From the NCBI RefSeq assembly GCF_004335085.1, contig NZ_RQRS01000018.1, positions 53,125 through 117,124 of the forward strand: a stretch of 64,000 nt of DNA, read 5' to 3'. The stretch is from Pedobacter nototheniae (GTDB lineage Bacteria; Bacteroidota; Bacteroidia; Sphingobacteriales; Sphingobacteriaceae). Numbering within the stretch: the first letter of the stretch is position 1; every line of letters starts with the position of its first letter. The notes beneath the pieces were generated by a model. That model made no database searches, had not been told where the DNA came from, and worked only from the letters and a program-made list of their open reading frames with translations. This document shows positions 42,848 to 52,723 of the stretch, piece by piece. The translations under genes were made by a program, and so were the position numbers.

Positions 42848-43966
42848 TTATTTAAATTCTCTGAAATCTTGTCCAGCTTTAATATTCAGTAAGCTTTCAT
42901 AAATTAAGCTAATTACATTATCTACATCTTCTTTATGCACCATTTCTACAGTGGTGTGCATGTAGCGTAGTGGCAATGAAATTAATGCAGATGGAACGCC
43001 TCCGTTCGAGTATGCAAAAGCATCGGTATCTGTTCCGGTAGAGCGAGAAGAAGCTTGGCGTTGAAAAGGAATATTATTTTTCTCGGCGGTTTTAATTAAT
43101 AGTTTATTCAGGTTGGTTTGTACTGCTGGTGCATAAGAAACTACCGGGCCTTTGCCTGCCGCTAAATCTCCCTGAATGTTTTTATTAATCATTGGTGTGG
43201 TTGTATCGTGCGTTACATCAGTTACTATAGCAACGTGTGGTTTTATCCGTTCGGCAATCATTTCTGCACCACGTAAACCAATTTCTTCTTGTACAGAGTT
43301 TACAATGTATAAGGCAAAAGGTAATTTCTTTTTGTTCTCTTTTAATAAACGTGCAACTTCAGCAATCATAAAGCCACCTGCACGGTTATCTAAAGCACGA
43401 CCAACATAGTAGCGATCGTTTAAAACCATAAATTCATCTTCGTAAGTAATTACACAACCCACGTGGATGCCTAATTTTTCTACTTCTTCTTTTGTTGTAC
43501 AACCGCAATCAAGAAAAATGTTTTTCAATTCAGGTGCTTGTTCTTTTTCACCATGACGGGTATGGATTGCCGGCCATCCGAAAACAGCTTTTACCAAACC
43601 ATTTTCAGTGTGAATATTTACACGTTTAGACGGAGCAATTTGATGATCTGAACCACCGTTACGAATTACATATATTAAACCATCAGCCGTAATGTAGTTT
43701 ACGTACCACGAAATTTCATCGGCATGAGCCTCAATAACCACTCTATAATCTGCCTTTGGATTAATTACACCAACAGCGGTTCCATAATTATCAATAAAAT
43801 GCTCATCGATATATGGCTTCAAATAATTTAACCAAAGTTTTTGTCCTTCCCACTCATAACCAGTTGGCGCAGGATTATTAATATATTCTTCAAAAAACTG
43901 TAATGATTTTTTAGTCACTACCGGAACATGTTTTTTCTTGTTTTCTTCGTCTTTTTTCTTTGCCAT
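42848..43966 (-). CDS. M42 family metallopeptidase
   Basis: A 372-residue di-metal aminopeptidase. Ligand regions are EAHADEISWYV, RALDNRAGGFM, NSVQEEIGLRGAEM (the EE pair), VTDVTHD and LPLRYMHTTVEMV. The M42 core begins after a basic N-terminal tail (MAKKKDEENKKKHVPVV). It is probably cytoplasmic, degrading peptides. It starts upstream of the nitronate monooxygenase gene and could be co-transcribed with it. Confidence 0.88.
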   Translation of the reverse strand: MAKKKDEENKKKHVPVVTKKSLQFFEEYINNPAPTGYEWEGQKLWLNYLKPYIDEHFIDNYGTAVGVINPKADYRVVIEAHADEISWYVNYITADGLIYVIRNGGSDHQIAPSKRVNIHTENGLVKAVFGWPAIHTRHGEKEQAPELKNIFLDCGCTTKEEVEKLGIHVGCVITYEDEFMVLNDRYYVGRALDNRAGGFMIAEVARLLKENKKKLPFALYIVNSVQEEIGLRGAEMIAERIKPHVAIVTDVTHDTTTPMINKNIQGDLAAGKGPVVSYAPAVQTNLNKLLIKTAEKNNIPFQRQASSRSTGTDTDAFAYSNGGVPSALISLPLRYMHTTVEMVHKEDVDNVISLIYESLLNIKAGQDFREFK

Positions 43967-44008
43967 ATTATTATTAATTACACCATTACGGCGATTTTTT
44001 CTTTTTAA

Positions 44009-44443
44009 TTATTTATCAACAGTATCATTTCGCTCACTCATAATCAACTCCATAACTACATAATCAAACCCATCTTTAAAAAATATTTGATCGGTGGCGG
44101 TGAAACCAAATTTAGTATAAAATTCTTTTGCATTTACGCGTGCATTGCACCACAGTTTTGTAGCTTTTTGAATTTTACAAAAATCAATTACATATTGGAG
44201 CAATTGAGATCCATAGCCGCTTTTTTGCACATCGGCTAAAATTGCAAGCTTTCTAAATTGGTAAATACTTCCTTCAGAAAATAAGGAAACCACGCCAGTT
44301 AATTTATGATCGGCATATAAACCGAAGTGAATACCGTCGAAATCTTCTTCCAGCTTTACAAAATCAAAGGGATGATCTGGGTACATCACTTCATGTCTGA
44401 TTCGCCAGGTTAATGATGGAAATATCTGCTCTATTTGAACCAT
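44009..44443 (-). CDS. GNAT family N-acetyltransferase
   Basis: A 144-residue acetyltransferase. The acetyl-CoA binding motif A is FRKLAILADVQKSGYGSQLLQYVIDFCKIQKA and motif B is LWCNARVNAKEFYTKFGFTATDQIF. The substrate is unknown. It lies 42 nt upstream of the M42 peptidase gene. Confidence 0.85.
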   Translation of the reverse strand: MVQIEQIFPSLTWRIRHEVMYPDHPFDFVKLEEDFDGIHFGLYADHKLTGVVSLFSEGSIYQFRKLAILADVQKSGYGSQLLQYVIDFCKIQKATKLWCNARVNAKEFYTKFGFTATDQIFFKDGFDYVVMELIMSERNDTVDK

Positions 44444-44548
44444 GAATTATATTTTCAGCTTTACAGCAATTGGTAATACGGCTAAAATAAAAACAAATGA
44501 TGAATTCCCTGTCTGATAGATATAATATTTTAAAACAAGGAATAAACT

Positions 44549-45742
44549 TTAGGAACTGATAAATTTCTTCTTTCCATAAAATAGATAAATTAATACGTTA
44601 AGCAGGATAAGTCCAGTCATACCGTAACAAAAAAGTGCCCATCCGCCTTTATCCCATAGCCATAAACCCAATGCAGAGCCACAACTTGCCCCAATAAAAC
44701 TTACCGACATAAAGATGGTGTTCAATCTATTTCTAGCTTCTGGAATTAAGGTATAAATACGGGTTTGATTGGTTACGTGGATGGCTTGTTGCGCAATATC
44801 TATAAGTACAATGCCGATTACAAATAAGTATAAATGATTTCCGGTGAAATAGAAAAACACAATACTTACAATTTGCAAAATAAACCCAATCATTAAGTTT
44901 TTTCTAGGGTTATTTCCATCGCTTAATTTACCCACTAATGGAGCAGCCAAAGCGCCAGCAGCGCCGGCAATACCAAATAAACCAATTTCTAAGGTTTGGA
45001 AATTGAATGGTGGGTTTGCCAAAAACAAAACCATGGTTGTCCAGAAGGCACTGATAATTGCAAATGCCAAAAAGTTTATAATTGATGTTTCGCGTAATGC
45101 AGGCTGGGTTTTAATATAGCTAAACATCGAACTCATCAATTCTTTATAGGTGCCGTTAAATGCGGGGTAACTTTTAGGAAAACGTTTTGCCATTAATGCA
45201 ATTAATAGCAAACAAATGGCAGCTGCCATATAATAAACAGCCCGCCAACCTAACCAAAAACCAATGCTACCGCTAACGGCTCTCGATGCTAAAATGCCAA
45301 CCAGTAAGCCGCTCATAATCATACCTATATTAGCACCGCGATTTTGATCTGTACTTAAATTTGCCGCTAACGGTAAAATAAGTTGAGGCACAATAGAGCA
45401 TGCTCCAATTAATACACTTGCTATTTCCAGCAGAAAAAAGGTTTTGGAAACTGCTGCAATTAGTAATGCAAAAATAGCTAAGGCGGTAATCAAAAGAATT
45501 TGTTTTTTCCTTTCAAACATATCGCCTAAGGGTACTAAAAGAAATAACCCTAGCGCATAACCTATTTGAGTTAAGTAGGTTGTGCGGCCGGCATAGCTTT
45601 CGGTAATGTTAAAATCCTTAGCAATTAAAATAACTAGTGGCTGGCAATAATAAATATTTGCAACAATAAGGCCCGTGCAAAAAGCCATTAAAAGGATATC
45701 TGCCCGGGTTAATTTTTGATTAATCTGCATGTCAGTCTTCAA
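44549..45742 (-). CDS. MFS transporter, drug/sugar exporter type
   Basis: A 397-residue protein with about twelve transmembrane segments. The N-half loop motif PLGDMFERKKQ after the second or third helix is the MFS motif A, and KLSDGNNPRKN recurs in the second half. Family features suggest an efflux transporter (arabinose efflux/EmrD type). Substrate unknown. The upstream gap to the carboxylase is 71 nt. Confidence 0.85.
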   Translation of the reverse strand: MKTDMQINQKLTRADILLMAFCTGLIVANIYYCQPLVILIAKDFNITESYAGRTTYLTQIGYALGLFLLVPLGDMFERKKQILLITALAIFALLIAAVSKTFFLLEIASVLIGACSIVPQLILPLAANLSTDQNRGANIGMIMSGLLVGILASRAVSGSIGFWLGWRAVYYMAAAICLLLIALMAKRFPKSYPAFNGTYKELMSSMFSYIKTQPALRETSIINFLAFAIISAFWTTMVLFLANPPFNFQTLEIGLFGIAGAAGALAAPLVGKLSDGNNPRKNLMIGFILQIVSIVFFYFTGNHLYLFVIGIVLIDIAQQAIHVTNQTRIYTLIPEARNRLNTIFMSVSFIGASCGSALGLWLWDKGGWALFCYGMTGLILLNVLIYLFYGKKKFISS

Positions 45743-45813
45743 TAGAAAGTTTTAAGTCATAAATCTGCCGGATAAAGTTGATGAGGCTTTAGTTACTGGC
45801 TAGTGACTATTTT

Positions 45814-47355
45814 CTACAAAGGTATGTTTCCGTGTTTCTTTCGTGGATTATTAACGACTTTATTTTCTAACATTTTAAAGGCACGAATCAGTTTAATACG
45901 GGTTTGCGAAGGTTCAATTACTTCATCAACAAAGCCACGTTCTGCAGCGCGGTAAGGATTAGCGAATATATCAGAGTATAATTTTTCCTTTTCCAACCAT
46001 TTTTCCTGCGGATCTTCTGCTGTAGTAATTTCTCTTTTAAAAATGATTTCTGCTGCACCTTTGGCACCCATTACCGCAATTTCTGCACTTGGCCAAGCGT
46101 AATTCATATCTGCACCAATATGCTTGCTATTCATCACATCATAGGCGCCACCATATGCTTTACGTGTAATTACGGTAATCCGTGGAACCGTTGCTTCGCT
46201 AAATGCATATAAAAGTTTGGCACCATTGGTAATAATTCCATTCCATTCCTGATCGGTACCCGGTAAGAAGCCAGGCACATCTTCAAAGACTAAAAGCGGA
46301 ATGTTAAAGCAGTCGCAAAAACGAACAAATCGAGCCGCTTTGGTGGAGGAGTTACTATCTAAAACGCCTGCAAGGTAAGCGGGCTGGTTGGCTACAATAC
46401 CAATGCTTCTGCCGGCTAGCCGTGAGAAACCCACTACAATATTTTCAGCATAATCTTTATGTACTTCTAAAAAGCTATCCGTGTCGGCAACTGCCGAAAT
46501 TACCTCTCGAATATCGTAAGGCTGAGCCGCATTTTGAGGCATAAAGGTATTTAGAGCAGGCCTGCTTTCATCTCCTGCTTCGTAAGGAAGTATTGCTGCC
46601 ATTTCCTCGCAATTTTGAGGCATATAGCTTAATAATTTTTTTACATGAGTAATGGCGTCAATTTCATTGGCACAAGCAAAATGGGTGACACCAGATTTGG
46701 TAGCATGCGTGTTTGCACCACCTAATTCTTCTGATGTTACTTCTTCATGTGTAACGGTTTTTACCACATTTGGACCAGTTACAAACATGTAAGAAGTGTT
46801 TTCTACCATTAAAATAAAATCTGTAATGGCTGGAGAATAAACTGCCCCACCTGCGCATGGCCCCATAATTGCCGATAGCTGCGGGATAACTCCAGAAGCC
46901 TGAACATTGCGGTAAAAAATATCAGCGTAACCACCCAAGGAAACTACACCTTCTTGAATGCGGGCGCCACCACTATCATTTAAGCCGATTAAAGGAGCGC
47001 CATTTTTCATAGCCATTTCCATTAACTTGCAAATTTTTTCTGCATGAGTTTCAGATAAAGAGCCTCCAAAAACAGTAAAATCCTGAGAGAAAACATAAGT
47101 TAAACGGCCATTAACGGTGCCATAACCAGTAATTACACCATCACCTAAATATTTTTCGCGTTCCATTCCAAAATCAGTACTGCGGTGTGTTACCATCATT
47201 CCAATTTCTTCAAAACTGCCTTCATCCATTAAAAAATGAATACGTTCTCTTGCTGTTAATTTTCCTTTTTTATGTTGACTATCAATCCGGGCTTGCCCGC
47301 CGCCAAGATTTGCCTGTTGTATTTTATCTTGTAATAAAGCTATTTTCTTATCCAT
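45814..47355 (-). CDS. acyl-CoA carboxylase carboxyltransferase (beta) subunit
   Basis: A 513-residue carboxyltransferase of the propionyl-CoA/methylcrotonyl-CoA carboxylase type. The two crotonase-like halves show [52 protein letters not shown] and [52 protein letters not shown]. The acyl-CoA specificity is not clear; propionyl-CoA is most likely. No biotin carboxylase or biotin carrier gene is adjacent, so partners must be encoded elsewhere. Confidence 0.9.
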   Translation of the reverse strand: MDKKIALLQDKIQQANLGGGQARIDSQHKKGKLTARERIHFLMDEGSFEEIGMMVTHRSTDFGMEREKYLGDGVITGYGTVNGRLTYVFSQDFTVFGGSLSETHAEKICKLMEMAMKNGAPLIGLNDSGGARIQEGVVSLGGYADIFYRNVQASGVIPQLSAIMGPCAGGAVYSPAITDFILMVENTSYMFVTGPNVVKTVTHEEVTSEELGGANTHATKSGVTHFACANEIDAITHVKKLLSYMPQNCEEMAAILPYEAGDESRPALNTFMPQNAAQPYDIREVISAVADTDSFLEVHKDYAENIVVGFSRLAGRSIGIVANQPAYLAGVLDSNSSTKAARFVRFCDCFNIPLLVFEDVPGFLPGTDQEWNGIITNGAKLLYAFSEATVPRITVITRKAYGGAYDVMNSKHIGADMNYAWPSAEIAVMGAKGAAEIIFKREITTAEDPQEKWLEKEKLYSDIFANPYRAAERGFVDEVIEPSQTRIKLIRAFKMLENKVVNNPRKKHGNIPL

Positions 47356-47386
47356 GTTAGATGATATGATTTTTTAAAATTAAAAA

Positions 47387-48622
47387 TTACCAGCGGTATT
47401 GCAAGCGTGCGGTAAATACATCGTCTTTAATATCTTGGTCGAATCCTTCTATGGCAGTTTTTTCATTTTCAACATGTTCGTTGTAAAGTGTAAACTTCAA
47501 TCTGCCATTTAATTGGTAGGCAAGGCCGTAACCAAGTGTGGCATATTTTATATCTCCTGCTGTAGTAAGGCTATTGGGTTGGCCAATTAAGGTACCACTT
47601 ACATTTGTGTTAGGATCATAAACATCATACGCCAAAAGTGCAGAGAGTTTAGTTTTCCATAACTGTTGCGTTAGCCAGAAATAGTAACCGTTAAAATTTC
47701 TTTTGTATAAGTTTGTGATCGGTTGAGTGGCAAAACTCTGACTTGCATACGGTCCTTTTAAATCTGCAGAGCTTGCTACACCAGGCTGAATGCCAGCAAC
47801 ATATTCTGATTTAAAACTTGTTTTGCCAAAGCTATTGTCATATTGAATTTGAATATTTGCGCCGTAATAATTTCGATCTAAATAAGAGCCTAAAACATCA
47901 TCGCTGGTATTGCTGATGTAGCCCGTATTTGTTGCGGTGTAATAAGTTTTAGTATTACTTCTTACATAGCCCTTATATATGGAACCACCAAAGCCAACAT
48001 GGAGCTTTTTATTTGCTAAGCTGTCAAACTTAAAAGCAATGTTACCAATAAAATCCTTTTTTGAATCGTAATCTCTGGCAGTTAGCCCGCTACCATTTAC
48101 CACAGCAAACTCTAGCGTTAAAAATTTAAATTTTCTTTGCGGCTGATAACCAATTAGAGCGCCAAGATCTCGCTCACGAGGCATTAAAGTTTGAAATACT
48201 CGTGGTCTTTCAGGGAAATCTCTATAACCAGAAGAATAAACGATAGAATAACCAAATGGGCGGTTGAATAAACCAGCGGTAAATTTAATCTCTTTGTACT
48301 TGGGCTCGCGAAGCTGAATAAATGCATCCATTAGTTGCAAGCCATTTTGAGTTGCATCAAGTTGGAAAACAATACTGGTGTAATTATCTACCCGATCTAT
48401 TTTTAATCGGCCACGCCTCACCATAAATCTATTATCGGAATTTGCAGAAAAATCGCCACCAGAAAAAGAGGTGATTCCTGCCGACTGTGCCTTTTGAAAT
48501 TGTGTTTGTAAGTAACCAGTTATGGCAATTTCGTGAGGATCATAGCTAGATGGAGCATTATTATTTTGTGCATATAATAAAAAAGGGGAGCATAAGATGG
48601 TTAGCAACAGTAATCTCTTCAT
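47387..48622 (-). CDS. outer-membrane porin, phosphate-selective porin O/P type
   Basis: A 411-residue exported beta-barrel protein with a signal peptide (MKRLLLLTILCSPFLLYAQ). The mature protein starts with EIAITGYLQTQFQ and includes the motif DNRFMVRRGRLKIDRV and FQLDATQNGLQLMDAFIQLREP, characteristic of porin O/P family proteins, and ends with TARLQYRW, whose terminal Trp fits a barrel C-terminus. The transported substrate is unknown. It sits 31 nt upstream of the carboxylase gene and diverges from the 48754 gene. Confidence 0.85.
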   Translation of the reverse strand: MKRLLLLTILCSPFLLYAQNNNAPSSYDPHEIAITGYLQTQFQKAQSAGITSFSGGDFSANSDNRFMVRRGRLKIDRVDNYTSIVFQLDATQNGLQLMDAFIQLREPKYKEIKFTAGLFNRPFGYSIVYSSGYRDFPERPRVFQTLMPRERDLGALIGYQPQRKFKFLTLEFAVVNGSGLTARDYDSKKDFIGNIAFKFDSLANKKLHVGFGGSIYKGYVRSNTKTYYTATNTGYISNTSDDVLGSYLDRNYYGANIQIQYDNSFGKTSFKSEYVAGIQPGVASSADLKGPYASQSFATQPITNLYKRNFNGYYFWLTQQLWKTKLSALLAYDVYDPNTNVSGTLIGQPNSLTTAGDIKYATLGYGLAYQLNGRLKFTLYNEHVENEKTAIEGFDQDIKDDVFTARLQYRW

Positions 48623-48659
48623 AATTGCGAAATTAAATCTTTAAATTCAATTTCAATGC

Positions 48660-48687
48660 TGTAATATATTACATTTTTTTTACAGCA
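48660..48687. promoter_or_regulatory. palindrome in the divergent porin / hypothetical promoter region
   Basis: TGTAATATATTACA (48660-48673) is a perfect 14-bp palindrome; a nested pair, TGCTGTAA (48657-48664) with TTACAGCA (48680-48687), overlaps it. It lies between divergent genes and partly upstream of the consensus promoter at 48695-48723, so an operator is plausible. Confidence 0.4.
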
Positions 48688-48694
48688 GTATGCA

Positions 48695-48723
48695 TTGAAA
48701 AACCAATTATGGTGTTATTTTTG
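48695..48723 (+). promoter_or_regulatory. promoter of the 48754 gene
   Basis: TTG (48695-48697), 18 nt, TATTTTTG (48716-48723) fits the Bacteroidota consensus TTTG-N17-19-TAnnTTTG. It lies about 30 nt before the ATG at 48754. Confidence 0.7.
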
Positions 48724-48753
48724 TAACCATACAAGTGAAAATAGAATTTATTA

Positions 48754-49098
48754 ATGTTTTTAAGAAAGTATAAATATCTGATTGTTGCAGCCTTTATGGG
48801 CATCTTCATTGCGAAGATGGGCATATCTGGTGCACCAGTATTTTTTACAAACATTGATAAAGAAATTATGAATGCTGTAATTATGCAAATCGAATTGGAG
48901 CATGATTGCAGTAAAGATGCATCTAAAGGCACAGCAAAATTTACCGACTTTAAATTAATTGAGGTAAATTATCCATTAATTTCTTACGAATTCTCTTCTG
49001 GTCACTTTTACATCACCAATAGTTTCTTTGAGCATTTTAAAAGATATGTAGATCCATATCATGCCACGGTGCCAACGCCGCCTCCAAACTTTGTCTAA
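48754..49098 (+). CDS. small membrane-anchored or secreted protein, unknown
   Basis: A 114-residue protein with a basic start and a hydrophobic segment (KYKYLIVAAFMGIFIAKMGISGAPVFF). The remainder is a small acidic domain with one Cys and a Pro-rich end (HATVPTPPPNFV). I do not recognise a family. It has its own consensus promoter and no co-oriented partner upstream. The role is unknown. Confidence 0.7.
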   Translation: MFLRKYKYLIVAAFMGIFIAKMGISGAPVFFTNIDKEIMNAVIMQIELEHDCSKDASKGTAKFTDFKLIEVNYPLISYEFSSGHFYITNSFFEHFKRYVDPYHATVPTPPPNFV

Positions 49099-49255
49099 TT
49101 CCTTTTGGGATTAATCTGTTAAAATTAACTTTTTAAGAAGTATACATGCTCTTAGCTGATCTTTTTCAGTTGTGCTTTAGCTTGCTCAATTAGTTGTTTT
49201 TTAGTGGATTTCCGCGATTTTTTTCGTTAAAATTTATTAGATAATTTATATTGTT

Positions 49256-50860
49256 ATGCAAAAGAATAAGCCGACTTTTTCAGGTTCGGATGTTAAAAAA
49301 TATTTTCTTAAAAAGAATTTAAAGAAAGATTTACCTTCAAGTATTGTGGTTTTCCTGGTGGCTTTACCTTTATGTTTGGGTATTGCCTTAGCCTCAGGTG
49401 CACCGTTATTTGCAGGCCTAATTGCAGGTATTGTTGGTGGTATTGTGGTAGCGTCTGTTAGTGGTTCGCAGCTAAGTGTTAGCGGTCCGGCGGCAGGTTT
49501 AACCGTTATCGTTTTAGGTGCTATAGCCCAATTAGGAAGCTATCAAATTTTTCTTCTTGCGGTAGTTTTGGCAGGTGTTTTTCAAATGGTTTTAGGCTTA
49601 ATTAAGGCCGGTACTATTGGTAATTACTTTCCATCAAGCGTTATTGAAGGGATGCTTGCCGCGATTGGTTTAATTTTAATTTTAAAACAATTACCACATG
49701 CCCTCGGTGTAGATTCGGATTTTCCAGGTGATGAAGGTTTCTTTCAAAAAGATAATGAAAATACTTTTTCGGCCATTAATTCTGCATTAAGTCATGTAAG
49801 CCTTGCCGCAATTGTAATTAGTGTATTATCAATTGCCATATTAATTTTTTGGCCTAAATTTAAAAAATTAAGTGTAGTGCCAGCACCTTTATTAGTTGTA
49901 GCACTTGGTGTAACTGGCGCATTCCTTTTTGCCGGTACCAGCTATCAGTTAAGGCCAGATCAAATTGTAAGCATTCCTGTTATTGGTGGATGGGGAGAGT
50001 TTTTAGGGTTGTTTACCATGCCCGATTTCTCTGCCATTGGCAATAAAGACGTTTATATTGTTGCAGCAACCATTGCCGTTGTAGCTAGTTTAGAAACCCT
50101 TTTAAGTATTGAAGCAGTTGATAAAATTGATCCAATCAAAAGAGTTTCGCCAACAAACAGAGAGCTTATTGCACAAGGTATTGGTAATATGACGAGCGGT
50201 ATGTTGGGCGGTTTGCCAATGACATCGGTTATTGTAAGAAGCTCAGCTAATGTAAACGCTGGAGGTAGAACAAAAATGTCGGCAATTTTTCATGGCGGAT
50301 GGTTATTGTTATCGTTGCTTTTTATTCCTCAAATAATCAATATGATTCCGCTTTCATGTTTGGCGGCAATACTTTTAGTTACAGGTTATAAGCTAACCAG
50401 AATTAGCTTATTTAAACACATGTACCATAAAGGTTGGGATCAGTTTGTGCCATTTGTGGTAACAGTTTTGGCGGTATTGCTTACCGATTTATTAAAAGGT
50501 GTAGCGGTAGGTATGCTTGTATCAATATTTTACTTGCTTCGTACCAATATGCGCAATCCCTTCTTTTATAGGATACAAAACGAGGGCGATAAAAAGAACA
50601 TCAGGATTAAACTCGCAGAAGAGGTTTCGTTCTTAAATAAAGCAGCAATACAAGTAGTTTTAACAAACATACCAAAAGAAACAAACGTAATTATTGACGG
50701 TTCAAACTCAAGATATATTGATCCTGATGTTTTGGAAACCATTTTTAATTACAAACATAATGCTTACACAAAGGGAATTGTTGTAACGCTGGAAAATATC
50801 CAGAAACATTATAGCGTTCCGAAATTAACAAACAAAGTAGTAGAAGATATTAATAAATAA
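49256..50860 (+). CDS. SulP family inorganic anion transporter, bicarbonate-type
   Basis: A 534-residue membrane protein with about eleven to fourteen hydrophobic segments. Family motifs are FLVALPLCLGIALASGAPLFAGLIAGIVGGIVV and LEGMLAAIGLILILKQLPH-type SVIEGMLAAIGLILILKQLPHALG. The STAS domain forms the C-terminus (about 460-534, VIIDGSNSRYIDPDVLETIFNYKHNA). It is followed after 6 nt by a carbonic anhydrase gene, the arrangement of a bicarbonate uptake unit; sulfate transport cannot be excluded. Confidence 0.9.
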   Translation: MQKNKPTFSGSDVKKYFLKKNLKKDLPSSIVVFLVALPLCLGIALASGAPLFAGLIAGIVGGIVVASVSGSQLSVSGPAAGLTVIVLGAIAQLGSYQIFLLAVVLAGVFQMVLGLIKAGTIGNYFPSSVIEGMLAAIGLILILKQLPHALGVDSDFPGDEGFFQKDNENTFSAINSALSHVSLAAIVISVLSIAILIFWPKFKKLSVVPAPLLVVALGVTGAFLFAGTSYQLRPDQIVSIPVIGGWGEFLGLFTMPDFSAIGNKDVYIVAATIAVVASLETLLSIEAVDKIDPIKRVSPTNRELIAQGIGNMTSGMLGGLPMTSVIVRSSANVNAGGRTKMSAIFHGGWLLLSLLFIPQIINMIPLSCLAAILLVTGYKLTRISLFKHMYHKGWDQFVPFVVTVLAVLLTDLLKGVAVGMLVSIFYLLRTNMRNPFFYRIQNEGDKKNIRIKLAEEVSFLNKAAIQVVLTNIPKETNVIIDGSNSRYIDPDVLETIFNYKHNAYTKGIVVTLENIQKHYSVPKLTNKVVEDINK

Positions 50861-50866
50861 AAGAAT

Positions 50867-51523
50867 ATGTGTGCAAAAACAATTGAAACAAAAGACATAA
50901 CGTACGATACCTTATTAAAAGGAAACAAGGATTGGGTTGAAGATATGATTAAATCAGATTCAACCTATTTTGATAAACTATCAGATGGACAAAGTCCGCC
51001 TGTATTATGGATTGGATGCTCTGATAGTCGCGTTCCTGCCAATCAAATTACTAATACCAGGCCAGGTGATATTTTTGTTCACCGTAATATTGCCAATGTA
51101 GTGGTACATACAGATATGAATATGCTTTCTGTATTGGATTATTCTGTAAATGTATTAAAGGTAAAACATGTAATTGTTTGCGGTCATTATGGTTGCGGTG
51201 GCGTTAAAGCCGCTTTAGGCAACAAACAGGTGGGTATTATTGATAATTGGTTACGTAATATCCGCGATGTGTACCGTATGCACGACCGCGAAATGGAAAC
51301 GATAAAAGATCCTGAACAAAGATTTGATCGTTTAGTAGAATTAAATGCCATTGAAGGTGCTGCAAATATTATGAATACCTCCATTATACAAAGTGCCTGG
51401 GCAAATGGTCAGGAGCTTTCTGTACATGCGTGGGTATACAGCTTAAAAACAGGTATAATTAAAGATCTTAAAGTAACCACTAAGGGGCTTGAAGATGTAT
51501 CGCCTGCTTTTAAGGTAAGTTAA
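50867..51523 (+). CDS. beta-class carbonic anhydrase
   Basis: A 218-residue zinc enzyme interconverting carbon dioxide and bicarbonate. The ligands are Cys51, His107 and Cys110 (CSDSRVP with Asp53-Arg55, and CGHYGCGG). It starts 6 nt after the SulP transporter, so bicarbonate formed or imported would feed biosynthesis. A typical terminator follows. Confidence 0.95.
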   Translation: MCAKTIETKDITYDTLLKGNKDWVEDMIKSDSTYFDKLSDGQSPPVLWIGCSDSRVPANQITNTRPGDIFVHRNIANVVVHTDMNMLSVLDYSVNVLKVKHVIVCGHYGCGGVKAALGNKQVGIIDNWLRNIRDVYRMHDREMETIKDPEQRFDRLVELNAIEGAANIMNTSIIQSAWANGQELSVHAWVYSLKTGIIKDLKVTTKGLEDVSPAFKVS

Positions 51524-51555
51524 AACATCCCATAGATGTATTTTTTAGTTCGGGA

Positions 51556-51582
51556 AGCTCCAGCGTATGCTGGGGCTTTTTT
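51556..51582 (+). terminator. terminator after the carbonic anhydrase gene
   Basis: AGCTCCAGC (51556-51564) pairs with GCTGGGGCT (51569-51577), one G-U pair included, then T residues. Confidence 0.8.
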
Positions 51583-51835
51583 ACTTTTCCTCCGTATTGG
51601 GCATATTACCTGCATGGCCTTTATTGCCCTTACCTGCATCACTTCGGGCTTCTTCTGATCCGAAATCTCCTTTACCAAAATCGCGTGCCAGGTTGCCGGC
51701 TTCACTTTTAACTTTATTTTTACTTTCGTTATCGTTGCTGCGGTGGCGAGGTACCTGATGATCGGGCATGTTTGAGCGATCGGCATTATTTTCCAACTCT
51801 TTATCTCGCAGGTTTTTATTATTCTCGTTTTTCAT
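51581..51835 (-). CDS. small hydrophilic protein, unknown function
   Basis: An 84-residue very hydrophilic protein starting MKNENNKNLRDKELENNADRSN and rich in Asn, Asp, Glu, Lys and Gly, with repeats of GKGD/GKGN type. It has no Cys, no signal peptide and no membrane segment and is likely disordered, like many small general-stress proteins. The ATG at 51835 is preferred over one at 51862, which would add nine residues. A 17-bp palindrome lies 54 nt upstream. I do not recognise a family. Confidence 0.6.
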   Translation of the reverse strand: MKNENNKNLRDKELENNADRSNMPDHQVPRHRSNDNESKNKVKSEAGNLARDFGKGDFGSEEARSDAGKGNKGHAGNMPNTEEK

Positions 51836-51889
51836 GGTTTTAGTATTATTAATATAGAACATGAAAAAAATAGATTGGTTTTAAAAGAG

Positions 51890-51906
51890 TTGCAGACTGT
51901 CTGCAA
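51890..51906. promoter_or_regulatory. 17-nt perfect palindrome upstream of the small hydrophilic gene
   Basis: TTGCAGACTGTCTGCAA is a perfect palindrome around a central T. It lies 54 nt upstream of the ATG at 51835, a typical operator position. No other copy was noticed in the window. Confidence 0.4.
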
Positions 51907-52129
51907 AATTTAAACCCTATTGAAATGGCATCCCCGATATTTCATCGGGATAAAATAGAAAAAGGTACGACGCCTGTCTGGCAAGACAAACCTTTATTCC
52001 GCTGCCGCGGTGGCTTTATTCTTTTTGACAACAAAAAGAACCAAAACCGAGCATTTCTGCGAGCTCATTAATACAAATAAAAAACAAACAACTATTAATA
52101 AATTGTCGGCTCGCAATTTTTCTGTTAAA

Positions 52130-52720
52130 GTGAGTGGGTGGGATTTGCTTGTGCTTCCCGAATAATTGACCATGCCGATTTAGAGCTTAACTAAAAAACA
52201 GTGGTTTGGACTTGTTAGTGTTTTAAGCGTATTGCTATAACAACGTTCATAATATTTTCGTTATCGTTTTTTGCAAGGCACGAAGCAATCTTACCAACAG
52301 TAGATAATTATGATGTTTTGCTTCACGCCCCTCGCTTCAGTCTGCAACAAACGATACTTAAATGATCTTAAATGTCTTATATGGTTTTAATATAATGCTA
52401 TGATCCTAATGCAATTTTTCTATTTAAAGCAGTAGGTGGGCTTTGCTTGTGCTTCCCGAATAATTGACCATGCCGATTTGGAGCTTAACTAAAAAACAGT
52501 GGTTTGGACTTGTTAGTGTTTTAAGCGTATTGCTATAACAACGTTCATAATATTTTCGTTATCGTTTTTGCAAGGCACGAAGCAATCTTACCAACAGTAG
52601 ATAGTTATGATGTTTTGCTTCACGCCCCTCGCTTCAGTCTGCAAAAAAAAACGATACTTAAATGATCTTAAATGTCTTATATGGTTTTAATATAAAGCTA
52701 TGATCCTAATGCAATTCTTT
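52130..52720. repeat. two direct copies of a 298-bp repeat
   Basis: The segment from about 52134 to 52428 recurs almost unchanged from about 52432 to 52720 (period 298). Each copy runs through TTTGCTTGTGCTTCCCG, CAGTGGTTTGGACTTGTT and a GCAAGGCACGAAGCAATC hairpin, and ends in TATGATCCTAATGCAATT. The first 120 nt are the B module of the 457-bp units; the rest (R) replaces the usual C module. Confidence 0.85.
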
Positions 52721-52723
52721 TAT

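Noticed and set aside
51520..51786. Alternative minus-strand frame overlapping the small hydrophilic gene
   Set aside because: It runs through the carbonic anhydrase terminator, whereas the frame ending at 51581 has a clean start and a consistent hydrophilic composition.
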